NCBI RefSeq assembly: GCF_963678635.1
Contig: NC_087064.1
Coordinates: forward strand, 82,699,847 to 82,763,846
Direction: 5' to 3'
Source: Symsagittifera roscoffensis
Lineage: Eukaryota; Xenacoelomorpha; Acoela; Convolutidae
DNA: 64,000 nt
The translations under genes were made by a program, and so were the position numbers. Of the stretch, positions 19,724 to 30,859 are shown in pieces. The notes beneath the pieces are model-generated. The model made no database searches. It had not been told where the DNA came from and was given only the letters and a program-made list of their open reading frames with translations. Numbering within the stretch: the stretch's first letter is position 1; each line of letters opens with the position of its first letter.

Positions 19724-22401
19724 CTCTACTGTGTAAATGGTCATTGATGCCAGCAAACACGATCCTGATTGGGTTCATATCCGTCTGTCTTTGTACCCCT
19801 ATAGCCAGAGATACGGCTTGCAGTAGGTCCAGATCGACCGCTGCCAACATTATGACATCCGGCCAAAACAGAGACTTGGAAGTGTACACGAACTCTGAAT
19901 TCGCTACTATCATAATCTTGGCCTTCCTTATTTCTGCTTTGTCGTTCGCGGCAAACATGGTCCCAACTTTCTTTATCGCTTTCAATCCGCCGTATCTTTG
20001 GACGTCACCATCTTGACTCACTTGTTTCGTATATGTTCTTTCTTTCACATGACTCGGGGGTGTCGCCACCTGCCTGAACATCTTCACATGTTGTCCAATC
20101 GGCGCCCGCGTTGTCAGAAATCTTCCCGGTCTCTCGTCTCGATTCCCCTCATCATGATTCAGCCTCACTTCCTGCAATGGTCTTGCGTTCACTGGTCCCA
20201 TTGTTTTATTAGAGGGCAGTCCCTCTAGGTCAGCAAATCTCAAGGCCGCCGTGGAGCTGAAGTTTATGCCAGCGGCTATCAACCAGTCTACGCCTGTTAT
20301 CGAGTACAGTCTACTGACGGATAGCCTCGCTCCATTTAGCATCCTCCTGGCATCCTCGATGAAGCTCACACTCTGGAGATCCAGCTTCATTAGTTCGTCC
20401 TTGTACACGTGCCAGTGAGATGGTATGGGCCTTGACCACATCAACGAGCCTCTATCCGGGCATCTCTCCTCTCGATTGGTACTTGTCGTCTCCGATCTCG
20501 TGTCTGATCTAGACGTGCTAGTTGTCTCTTCCATCGGGTTTACAGGCCCTAGTCTTCTAGGATGAATGGTCCTCCTCACCGACGCTTCTCCCAATCGATC
20601 TTGAACGTCTGCTCTTTGACCTGGTTCGCTGGAGCTCTGCTGTCTATAGCTCGTGACGGCCGGGACCGTCCCCAAGCGTGTTTCCAGGTTGAGAGGCACA
20701 AAGGTGGTAATCACCGTTTCGTTCGATGCTCCTTCCTCCTTTAGCACTCCTGTGTCAAAGATTTCTACTTCCAACTCATCCAACCGCTCTTAGAAGACTC
20801 TGTTCAACCCACCCTGTCCATCATCCTTCCGGCATTCCGACTTGCGAGATTCCTCAAGATATTATTCCAACTGACCACTCATTCGTTGTGCCTTCTCCCT
20901 GTTGCTGTCAAGCTCCTTGTATTCATTGGCACAGTGCAAACGGTCAGTACCGTGCAGTTGAACTTCTGCCAGAGAGTAGTAAACAAGCACACCATCATTG
21001 ATTCCCACAGTGCTTCCTCCTTATCCGAACTTCTCGAGATGTTATTCGTTCCAACCAGGATCATCACATTGGGGATTCTCCCTGGATTCATTAGTTCCAC
21101 CATCCGATATAACTGGGCTACCGTCGCGCCTCCGAAGGCCATCACCGTGGTGACCCAAGAGGTCTTCAAATTCGAGAGTACTCTGACTAAGCTGTCTCCC
21201 AGATGTGATGTCCCCTGTTGCGGTTGCTGCAGGTTTACTGCCGGGGTCCAGGTCCCTCAATTGAAGCAAGCTCTCGGATCTGTCTCCGGGACTCCCGTGA
21301 AGTTATATCTCAACTGATTATTCTTTTGCACGTCTATTACTCGAGACACTTTCTTCGCTGGTATTTTTCTCTCTGGGACCTTAGAGCTCCCCATTGGTGG
21401 CGTTGTGTCGCTAACTCCCTCTCTGGTCATCACGCTTCGGGAGATCTGTACTCTACCCGCATTGTCGATTGTTCCATAGAGTGCAGTCACCCCGGAACAT
21501 TGTGCATTCTTGTTGGCGACTAGTCGTCCAGCTGTCTCTATCAGCCTCTTCACCGTTTGTTCCGCGACTGGTCACCCAAGGTGTCACTAGGGTCCGGGAT
21601 TGTCACTCGACCTGTTGCTGTCGGGAGTCGTGTTTCCGTTGTCTGACTCATTTCTCGAGGCGTCAAGAGTTCCATCGGGGACTGCCCACGAGGAACACCC
21701 CTTGCAGATATCACCTTCTCCACGGCTGTTGTCAACGCCATCCGCTCTTTGTAATCCCGCCTCAAGCGCTCAATCTCTTCGCTCTGCTTTTTGCTGCAGT
21801 CTTCGAACAATCTCTTCCACATGTCCCTATCTTCCTCCGTACTGAGCATGGTCTTAGTCATCTCATCCAGCTCCCTTCTCGTCCTTTCAAGTTCGTCTTC
21901 TACTCCATCCAGGTCTTGCCTGGTTTGGTTCGTTTGAACTCCTTGCTCTACTTTCGCCCTCCTTGGTGGCACAGCTGCTCTCAGTGGTGAACCAGACGAG
22001 GCAGCCTCGCTGTTTATCTCCTGATGCATTCTCGTCAGCCCAGGTTTGGGCTTGGAGGGCATAAGCATTTCACCTGGTTGGTAAGTCCTAGAACTCCCCA
22101 ACCCAGGCTCATTCGCCAAGTCACTCCCTGAGAGAGCCCCGTTTCTCCACCTCATCACTCTCATATTCGGGCGGTCTAGTACTCCCCTCTCTCCGTATGC
22201 TGCCATCAATAGGACTTCCAAGGGGCGGTCCCCACGGTTGTCATGCCCCAAGATGTTTATCAGGGCGGTCAGCAACATGACTACCTCTGGGTCCTCCAGA
22301 GCGAAGTCTCCATCCATTAGCCGACGATAGATCGCATCTACCATCGGTCCTACATATGCCTCTGTCAGGTCCATCAATTCATCCAAGTTGAAATTATCCA
22401 T
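19724..22401 (-). pseudogene. Copy A ORF3, proximal part with SGNH-hydrolase motifs
   Basis: It starts at ATG 22401 (DNFNLDELMDLTEAYVG) and aligns with copy B ORF3 from its first residues. An open 283-codon segment contains a coiled-coil region near residues 165-235. After frameshifts near 21550 and 21260, a GDSLVRVLS motif (near 21190) and a VGTNNISR motif (near 21040) appear. These correspond to blocks I and III of SGNH/GDSL hydrolases and to GDSLVRVL and IGTNDVSR in copy B. The third block is not preserved. A stop near 20790 replaces a Gln of copy B. The frame from 20783 then stays open to the Polinton junction and ends in AGINDHLHSRGF. This part carries the sequence up to the insertion point. 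Confidence 0.8.
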
Positions 22402-22782
22402 TCTGTTCTTCAGGTTCGATTTGATTTGATTCCAAGGTTTGACTCAAGTGAGCAATTAAACGATCAATCAGGATCTAGAAAACAGGTCACGAATATCACA
22501 CTTGTCAGTTTCACCTTAACTTCTCGTTAAAATTTATATAAAAACAGTCAGATAAAAAGATTTTTATCCTAAAATTTATTAAAATTAATCGGTCTCTAAA
22601 ATTTTGAAATTCGACCTAAGATTGGACAGTCCAAACTTGGGATCTATTCCTAAGATCGTCATTCAGTTGTTCATGGTCACTAACCCCTTTTCACCCAAGA
22701 TCTTAGTAACATAACACATAACATAACATAACACACATATCACACACTACATAATCTAGTCTAACACCCTCTTGCACGTCAC
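22402..22782. other. Copy A spacer between pol and ORF3
   Basis: No gene. It corresponds in position to the 44955-45453 spacer of copy B. It contains a short ACATAACACA-type microsatellite at about 22712-22745. Any splice acceptor feeding ORF3 on the minus strand would lie here. Confidence 0.4.
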
Positions 22783-23265
22783 TCAGCCTATACTTAAGTA
22801 ATATTTCTGATGTAAATATACTTGTATATTAGTAACAGAAAATATCACGTGTAAAAGCGCGTACAATTCCCGAGGATGCAGTCGTCCTCTGTTCGGATCG
22901 TACACTGGAAGCGAGAGCTCCTTCACGTCAATTTCCACGAGGAAGTCTCTCAACCTCGTCAAGGACAAGACTAGGCTCTCTGCGTCCACGTGCTGCTTCT
23001 CCGTTGCCCTCGTCACCAAGGAGCATAGGTATTTTCCCGGTATCTGTGATGCCGCCGGAGGTAAGGCTGCTACACCCCCTACTCCTGATCTTTGCTTCCA
23101 AAGGAATTCCACGTTTTTGTATTCTCTCTTAAAATCTGCCGCTAACGCTGTCCTAAAACTCATGTCTGCTCTGATTGCTATCGCACATGTTCTGTTTGTG
23201 AGTATGAAATCACTGTCTGTTAATATTATGTTACTTGAATACTCATTTAGTAAGTTAAAATACAA
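22783..23265 (-). pseudogene. Copy A macrodomain-like tail of pol, frame still open
   Basis: A 160-codon open stretch, aligned without gaps by eye to the C-terminus of the copy B integrase frame. Shared blocks include TDSDFIL-NRT-AI, ADMSF, ADFKREY-NVEFL, PGKYLC-LVTR, LTRLRDF, LPVYDPNRG, PRELYA-LHV-F and VYLH-KYYLSI. The order and the pattern of hydrophobic strands resemble TARG1/ALC1-type macrodomains, which bind or hydrolyse ADP-ribose derivatives. The usual Gly-rich second loop is replaced by VYDPNRG. It is severed from the rest of pol by disruptions between 23265 and 23495. Confidence 0.6.
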
Positions 23266-23494
23266 CTCAACTACCCTCCCTAGGTTCCTGGCCTGTTTCT
23301 GCTTCTAAGCCTCCCGTCTCTCTTGCTATTCTTAATTTTTTTATTATCAAGTTTTCGGTGTTGGTAAGTCCTACCCCCACTCCCCGGACAAAAATATCCA
23401 TCGACGTCCCCGTCGATTGCATATGGGTTATCAAGTCGAGGTTAGAGGCCGGAATGAGTAGTTGCCCTTCCTGGGCAGCCCAGGAAGGATCATC

Positions 23495-24208
23495 TCATTC
23501 GGTTTTGATGTATTTCATGCTTTCACGATCTACGTCTTGAATATTGACACTGGTCTCTTTAGGGTCTGATGTCATTTCGTTCAGCCACTCCAAGACTCGC
23601 AGATTTGTGAGATCTTTTTCGTAGGACTCCAGTTGCTCGTCATCGAGTTCTACTTTGGGTTTCGACCGGTCCTCGATCCATTCCTGGTCGTGATCATCTA
23701 TTATGTCAATGTCTTGTGACACTGTTATGCCTTCTAGACCCACTACTTCTTCCACTATCTTTTTCAGATCTATCCTGTCTACTTCAAAGTCGTCACTGTA
23801 AGGGTTATATTTCTTTCTGGGTCTTGTCCCGGCGTTCTGTCGAGTCTGTATCGTAAACGGAGGATCTGGTTCCAAATTCTTGGGAACCTCCATCTGTTCG
23901 GGATCCTGCGAATCTTCCTCTGCGTAGGGTAAGATTTCATCGTCCGCTTCGATCACCTCGTTTGGATCCAGGTCCAGCGGTGTATTTGTTCCATCCTCTA
24001 CGACTTCGTTTCCATCGTTCTTCTTCCTCGTGCCCTTCTCGTTGACCTCACAAGCAGGATTCATCATTAGATAATCCCCTTCTTTCATGTCTGCGGGTAT
24101 ACACCAGTCTTCTGTCGATGGATTGTGTGGCTTAATGTTCTCGTAGTGGGCGGCTCGGCCATTACTCAGTCTATAAAAGCGTGCCTCCTGGTGCACTTCC
24201 GTAATCAT
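23495..24208 (-). pseudogene. Copy A integrase C-terminal region (GPY/F-type) and acidic linker
   Basis: It begins with ITEVHQEARFYRLSNGRAAHYENIKP, the end of a GPY/F-like integrase C-terminal domain. A long acidic linker follows that aligns with copy B (DWCIP, PACEVNEKGTR-KNDGNE). It ends at a stop before the macrodomain-like tail. Non-enzymatic linker function is assumed. Confidence 0.7.
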
Positions 24209-24230
24209 GAAGGGTCCCCTCCACTTTTTT

Positions 24231-24289
24231 AGGAGCTGTTTCGTTCCTTTCGGTGGTATAACGTTCTGAAATACCCATACGTAGTCTCC
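24231..24289 (+). repeat. 59-bp source segment of the internal duplication
   Basis: Matches 24760-24818 with one mismatch. The position here corresponds to the normal location in copy B (just before the GPY/F-like region), so this is the source copy. Confidence 0.85.
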
Positions 24290-24759
24290 TTTGTCGAAGG
24301 AGCTGCTTTCTTGTCGAATTTCTTCCTCTGCTTTGCCTGTGCTTGCTGAGTATTTTGTCTACACAAATCGTTCAACTCCTGTTGACGTCTGATCACATCC
24401 CTCACGTAGACCTGTGGAGACGTTTTTTTTCCCTCATACTCTGGGTAGAAAAAGGTTAAGAGTAAAGACTTCTCAGTGGTGGAGGGTTGCGTGCTATTAT
24501 AGGCTCCCATCACCTGTGGAAGGTATCTGTCCCAATCGAACAATATACTCTCAGCATCGACACTAACGTCCTATTCTGTCTTTCCACTAAGCCATTCGTC
24601 TGGGGGTGGTATGTCGTGGAGTGAGCTTGAGCAACCTGTGAGCGTCTCATAAGCTCTTTCGTAAGCTCTCCTACGAAAGCTGTTCCATTATCCGATTGAA
24701 ACGTCATCGAACAACCATTTCTCACTATCCGCGTATTGAGCAGGTGGTCGCATGTCTCT

Positions 24760-24818
24760 AGGAGCTTTTTCGTTCCTTTCGGTGGTATAACGTTCTGAAA
24801 TACCCATACGTAGTCTCC
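24760..24818 (+). repeat. 59-bp inserted copy of the internal duplication
   Basis: Same orientation as 24231-24289, one base different, in place of the copy B segment between integrase Asp 1 and Asp 2. Confidence 0.85.
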
Positions 24819-24819
24819 C

Positions 24820-26815
24820 ACCGAGTATGGTACACGGCCTCTGCATACTTCGTGAAGTGATCTATCATGACCAGGACTTGGTTATAACCGCTGTCTGTCA
24901 TGCATATCTTTTGGTGATCTATCTGCACCACCTCGTTGAATTCAGACGACTCAATCGATTGTAAAGGAAATCGCAATTTCCTTGGATCCTTCTCACATGC
25001 CTTCTTCATTCCAGGCCACTCAAAGCGCTTCAGGATCCTCTGATACACTTTGTCTATTCCCTGATGGCCCATCTGATCATGCGATCTGAATAATAGTTCC
25101 GTCTGATAGAGTTGCGGGAACACTATCGCGTTATACTTGTATAGGACTTTGTCTTCTTCTCTTCTCTTGCAAGCAACAATCCCTTCCTTGTTCGAATATA
25201 ACCTCCCCTCCTTCTGCATGAAGTACTGTCTCAGGATACGGTAACTGTCTTCTTCCAGGTCACCTTTGTCTGGTGCACCATTTTCTATCCACCTTTTCAG
25301 GTTGCTTGTCATGCGGTCATTTCTCTGCGCCCTTAGTAGGTCCGAGAGTCTGTATCTCGCCTTCAAGTATGTCTTCAGAACCCTCATCTGACTATTCATC
25401 TCATTGGGCTGGTGTGTGTCTTCTTCACTCTTAACGCACCAAATCTTCTCCAACGGCTTTGTTTCTTGTTTGAACGGCTGAAGATAAGTCTTGATTACCT
25501 CTTTTTGCGGCAACAGACTTATCGACCGCTTCGATACCGCTATTGTTTCCAAATCATCCGCTGCGTTGTTTAAGACTCTCTCGCTTGGTATGAGGTAGCG
25601 ATCACTGTCAGGGTCCTGGTACACTTCTCTATCCAGATACCTTGCACGAGTTTCCACTAGCAGTGTGTGGATCGCTAGATCTGACAGGTCTGATCCCGAG
25701 CTCGAGTTCCTGTCTGAGTATGTGTCAATTCCTGAGTTCCTGGAATTGTCATCTATTGAAGAGTCTGTGATGGAGTCTGCACCTTCCTCCAGATCAGGTC
25801 CGTGCCTTCTTCGCATCCATCTGAACTCCCCGGACAACATTTTGTTCCCCAGGTCCTGTCTCTTGTCAGGAATTTTTTCATCTATCTCAGACTCCCCGGA
25901 CAAAATTTTATTCCCCAGGTCCTGTCTCTTGTCAGGAACTTTTTCATCTATCTCAGACTCCCCGGACAAACTTCCTTGTCCTGTGTGTTGATCTCGAACT
26001 CGCCGGCTTTTCTCACCATTTGTCTCCCCGGACAAACAATCTTGCTCCAGTTTTTGTTCAACCTTCTCACTTTCTCCATCTTGGTCCTCAAAGGTAACGG
26101 TTTTCTTTCGCGTATCGTTACCCTGTTCTTTCCGACCGTATGAATTACTTATTAAAACTTCTTGGGGTATTGATGATACTAGTTGCTGAACTATTGACCT
26201 ACAATCCTTCTCGTTTTCTTTGTGTTGTCGTATTGACGGCATGATCTTCACCTTCTCCCTGACTGTCAGTGATGCCATGGCTGCTGCCCACTCGGGGTCG
26301 TCTCTGGTCACTTCTCTCTCTAACAATCCACCCAGCATCCGCATCACTTGCGGTGTTACCTGCACCGTTTTGTCCAGTAATGAGAGGCTGTTTATGTTCA
26401 TGCGAGAGAGTTCCTGCTGGACCAGGTTTGAGCGCAGCAACAGATCCAAGGGCGCCGGGTCCCTTTTGGATAGGATTTTTATCTCGGCTGCTTTCTCGAA
26501 AGGTAACTCAGGATACCCTGGAATTGGATGTCCAGACTTATCCAACCATCTCGTTAAGGGAAGCGCTTCATAAGTTTCTTTGTCCAGAAACGAGAATCCC
26601 TCCTTTATTTCTGCTTGATTGGCTTGCTTCTTTTCCAATTTTTCATAGAACTCAGTTTTCTTACTGAGGCTGTCAACATTCTGGTGTTTATCACGCATCC
26701 TGTGCTCGATTATCATGTGGTAGCCATCCAATCTTACTATCCATCTACCAATATAACTCTGATCCATCGAGTAGGTCTTCAACCAGGATAACGCTCTGTT
26801 GTCTACGCGTAACTA
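24820..26815 (-). pseudogene. Copy A RNase H C-terminus, linker and integrase N-terminal part
   Basis: It starts with LSWLKTYSMDQSYIGRWIVR and RDKHQNVDSLSKK, the end of the RNase H domain. A long linker follows with a three-fold LSGE-containing repeat. Then comes the integrase N-terminal region (RSHDQMGHQGIDKV, RFEWPGMKKAC). The Cys-x2-Cys half of the zinc finger, CLACLQ in copy B, is deleted. The first catalytic Asp (VVQIDHQKICM) remains. The upstream RNase H part carrying its first Asp is deleted near 26926. Confidence 0.8.
25800..26035 (-). repeat. Tandem coding repeat in the copy A pol linker
   Basis: About three units of 60-70 bp, each encoding LSGES-EIDEK-PDKRQDLGNK. Each contains the CTCCCCGGACA motif on the plus strand (25825, 25891, 25957, 26024). 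Copy B has two such motifs in the equivalent linker but no expanded repeat. Confidence 0.8.
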
Positions 26816-26925
26816 GAAGGGAGCGCTCCCCAAGTATGCACAGTACTTTTCCACGAAAGTGACTACTGCAAACATTTCTGCTTTTGGTGCACCATATTTC
26901 ATCTCAGTGTCACTCAGTGTCACTC

Positions 26926-27683
26926 TCAGTTCTTTCCTTTGTTGCGTATCAGCCTCTGCATTGGATACACCTTGTCTGCGTATCCTTTGATGAATTCACA
27001 GTAATAATTGGCAAACCCTAGGAAGCTCATTAGCTGTGTGTCCGTTCTCGGAGCCTTACATGTCAACACCGCCTCTACTGCTTCCGGGTCCGGCCTCACA
27101 CCATGCCTGTCCACCATTCTTCCCAGGTACTTAATCGAATCCCTAAGGATTTCACATTTCGATGGTTTGCACTTGAAGCCTGCTCTTTTCATGCATCCAA
27201 AGACCTCATCGAGCCGATCAATGTGGTCTTCCAGGGTTGGTGTTGCTATGACCACATCGTCCACGTAACACATCACGAGATTCCCGTACTTCTTGGTCAC
27301 TCTGGTCAAAGCCTGGGCCATCAGTCTTTGAAAAGTGGCCGTTGCATTGCACAAGCCGAAGGGCATCCTCTTCCACTGGTACAAACCTACTTCGCACGCA
27401 AATCCGGTTTTCCTCTATCCTTCTTCCGCAGAGGGACCTGCCACAAGGCCGAACCCAAGTCCAATGTTGTGAAGAACTTGGCATCACCAAGTTTGGAGAG
27501 GCTCTCGTCTATTCGCGGTATCGGGTACGCATCTTTTATCGTCACCGCGTTCAAATAGCGAAAGTCGCAACAAAACCTTAGCTGCCCCCTTTCTTTTTCG
27601 CCATTACCACCCCGCAAGCCCACGGCGATTTCGAGGGTTCTATCATGTCGTATTCGAGCAGCATTTCGATTTCCGCTCGGCAC
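26926..27683 (-). pseudogene. Copy A reverse transcriptase core
   Basis: Ty3/gypsy RT motifs: CCDFRYLNAVT, the first active-site segment TTLDLGSALWQVPL, the MPFGLCNATATFQRLM block and the active-site box CYVDDVVIATPT (near 27262). LGFANYYCEFIKGYADKVYPM of the RT connection follows. One frameshift lies near 27385. This core is present here but absent from copy B. The frame ends at 26926, where a deletion removes the first part of RNase H. Confidence 0.9.
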
Positions 27684-28855
27684 GCTTCCGACTTGTGTGG
27701 CGTCATTTGTCTCGCTCCTTCTCTGTGCGGAACGCCGCCTTCTTCCAGTTCAATTTCGTTTTCGACGAAGTTACAGCAACCGATAACCGCCTTATGTTTT
27801 GAAAATACATCTGCGTTCCGATTTATGACGTCCCACAATTTTTCGAAATCTCCCTCGCCTATTTTCCCTTTTAAATGTTCTATCTCTGGCAAAACCGGTT
27901 TGTCAGAGTCTAGTTCATATGACGAGGGGCGTTCCGGAAAATTCGAGCAGCTCGATAAGCCGTCGTCCGTTTCGGATTTCATCGAAAACAATTTATGAAT
28001 AGAGCTTAATTCATTAATCCTCTTTAAAATTTTATCTTTATTGGCATGATAAGGACAGTCTTCCACACTATGCTTCTTCAAATTTTGTGTCTCCTCATAG
28101 TCGGTCCTCATCGGCAAAGCGTGACCAAGCTTCTTTCCACGCTGGATTGAAACCGTGGTGTCCAGTGTGTTCAATAACACACTAACACACAGTCCGTTTC
28201 GCGTTACCGAGAAGCTCCGGCCTAAAATCACCAAACTCTGACTATTTGGATTCGGTACAAAACAAACCTGTTTACTATCGCTTAACGGATTCAAATTCCT
28301 CATTCTAAAAATTGCCACCACAGCCTGTCCTGGCTGTAGTTTCACTTTTCTATCTTAAACATTGGCACCTTGTTTTCGTCTGTTATTATCCTATTAATTG
28401 GTTTCTTAACATAATTCCGGTCCGGGTTTCTAATCCGTATCAGACCGTTGTTCAAGTCAATCATCACGTCAAAATTCCTGACAAAATCTCTGCCTAAGAT
28501 GAATTGGTCGGCGTCGTCTAAATTCTCTACTTCCAGGAAGCTCATCCATAGATCTCGTCCTCCCATGTGGAGAACTGTTATCGGCGTTCTACCGGCTACG
28601 TAAATCGCTCCTCAATTGGCGGCGGCCAGTCGAAGATTCGTCGGAATTAGATCTTCCCTCGTGAAGCCCATTCTTTCCCAAGTTTTTATCGGCATCACAC
28701 TCACTACCGCTCCTGTGTCCAGAAGCCCTGTGACTCCGATTTTCTTGCCATTGGTGTCGAGCAGATGTGCTGTCACATCAGCTTCGTATCCAATGTGTAC
28801 CGCGGCTTGTTCCATCATAGCGTCATGGCCTATCCTGCGGGCTTTGAGTTCCTAG
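27684..28855 (-). pseudogene. Copy A aspartic protease and protease-RT linker
   Basis: The protease active site LLDTGAVVSVMPI is near 28720 and the typical LGRDFVRNFDV C-terminal motif near 28490. The linker then runs to the RT N-terminus (HREGARQMTPHKSEACRAEIE). Stops at about 28610 and 28345 interrupt it. The protease would normally cleave Gag-Pol during particle maturation. Confidence 0.85.
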
Positions 28856-30859
28856 TCCCCCAAATAGATCTGTCCTATTTGGTCACTATCTGTTGTCACA
28901 TAAGTCCTAGTGTAAATACTGATTCCATCTACGTTCAGCATCACTTGATACGGCCCATAGACTTCCACATAGCGTCCATGAAGTTTCTTTATGCGAGGGC
29001 CACCTGTTGTTAGTAGTGCTCGCACAGCTCTCGACTCAGTGCGTGGCTCCACCTGCCTCAGATAATCTTCATATGTGTCCAAATGCATCAAAGTGAACTC
29101 GGATGGTTCACTCAGATTTCTGATTACCTGGTGTCCAGCCACCGAGATTATCGACTGTATCTTGCTTCCTTGCGGCACCATGCCGAACCTCTGACCGGAG
29201 ATCACATTAAGTTTCATGCTCAAACTGCTTGGTGCTTCAGTCTCTTCGACCTCCGTTGCTTTGAAGGTATTCAGTTGCTCCTGTAGTTTCTCATTTTCCA
29301 GTTCGAGTTTCACTTTTTTTTCGATCTCTTTCGTCACCAGTTCCTGCTGCACTCTATTTAGAGCATCCCTCGCGGCTGCCCTATAATCAATCTTGAAGTC
29401 ATCGGCCGCAGTCACTGGTTCCGGTTCACATGTCTCTTCAGTTACCGCTTGCAATTTCTTCGTCGCCAGCTCTTGCGGTTTGTCTTTTCTGCGCGCCTCC
29501 GCTTCACTCAACAGGCGATTCACTCAACAGGCGAGCCTTGCTGGCTTTCACTCCTGATAAAGTTACCTCATGCCTTGGATGCTTGATGTCTGCCACTGCA
29601 TCCCAGAATTGCGAAAAATCTGATTTAAAATGACCTTCCAAGTTGCAAAAGAAATACCTCTGGCCGAATTTTGAAATTACTCCTCTCATGAAATCCTCAT
29701 GGTCAACTTCTGACGCATCTTCGTAATCGAGGCTAAAGCCTATTGCTTTCATTTCTTGTTTGTAAAATGGGCATGCTGACACATGATGGTCCGTTGAACT
29801 GCAATTGGCACAAGAGCGCCTCTTGTCCATGTCATCCCTCGGTTTGTACCAGTTGTTCCCTTGGCTTGCTGGTCCGTTGTTAAAATTGCCATAATTGTTC
29901 TTATAATATCCAGATCTCGAAGGAGGTTTCAATAAAAGATATTCTTTTGACTTGAGCCTCAACTCCTCTGGTGTTGGCGCATTGGTTGATAGTGGTGTGT
30001 AATGCGTTGCCAGCATTGTTCGAAGTTCATCATTCTTCACACCATCGATGAATTTTGAGGCTACTGCCAGGTTCATCCTTCGGTTCGACTCATCCGGTTG
30101 GCTGCGTCTTCTCAGCATTTCCAAGTCATCTAGAAACTTGTCTATCGTTTCATCTTTTCGTTGCCTCCGTTTCTCGAAGCGCATCATTGCTTGGTGCCCC
30201 TGCACCCCTGATCCAAAACGGTTTAACAAGATTTCGAAGATTTTCTCGGCTGTGTCACGCTGATATTGCTTCTTGGCCATGACACAGTTCTGGGCTGTCC
30301 CTTCCAAGTTACTGGTGAGCGCACTGCATTCTTCTCTTTCCGACAAGTCTTCTTCCTCGAAATGCAGTTTCATTACCTCTATCCAGGTATCAATACAGCC
30401 ATCAGATTCGTCTTTGTAGCATCTTGGTTTCTTACAGACTCTTCTGGACTTCTCACTGCGTTCATTGGTTCTGGATAACCTCGTCAGGAATGTCTCCAAA
30501 GACCTGTTCAGGGTTTCAATGGCTGTGGCCATTGCCGTAGCATCTCTCGAGTGCCCCGCCTGAGTGTCATCACACTTGTTAACGGCTCTGATTCGGTGCA
30601 TCCCTGCAATCCGAATCGCCGTGAGTGTTTCCCCCTTGGCCCACATGACTCCTCCCTGGGCTCGCATGTCTCCTCTTACCGTAATCACCTCTCCCAGTCG
30701 CATGTGTGCCTTGCGTCGGTCGTTCGTTAGAGGTCTGTCTTTTCCCCGTTGAACTTGCTCTACTGTTTGAGCCCTATGTTGTATTATCCCTTGTGGCATA
30801 GCCTGATGAACTGCCCCTACCTCTAGTGGATCTATATGTCCTCCTCCTTTGATGGTCAT
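28852..30859 (-). pseudogene. Copy A Gag C-terminal half with zinc knuckles
   Basis: The gag capsid-like region includes DGCIDTWIEVMKLHFEEEDL, EIFEILLNRFGSG and RFEKRRQRKDETIDKFLDDL. A complete CCHC knuckle follows (CANCSSTDHHVSAC). The second knuckle has lost its first and last Cys (Tyr and Phe instead). A short duplication at about 29504-29525 breaks the frame. It continues to the region before the protease, with a coiled-coil segment. Confidence 0.85.

Larger units (their letters stand above)
24229..24840 (-). pseudogene. Copy A integrase core, interrupted by a templated duplication
   Basis: It holds the second Asp (FQSDNGTAFVG) and the Glu (HPQTNGLVERQNRTL) of the Ty3/gypsy integrase triad, followed by VMGAYNSTQPST. 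It is frameshifted near 24540 and shortened relative to copy B. Between the first and second Asp, a 59-bp piece (24760-24818) copied from 24231-24289 replaces the normal sequence, destroying the core. Confidence 0.8.
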
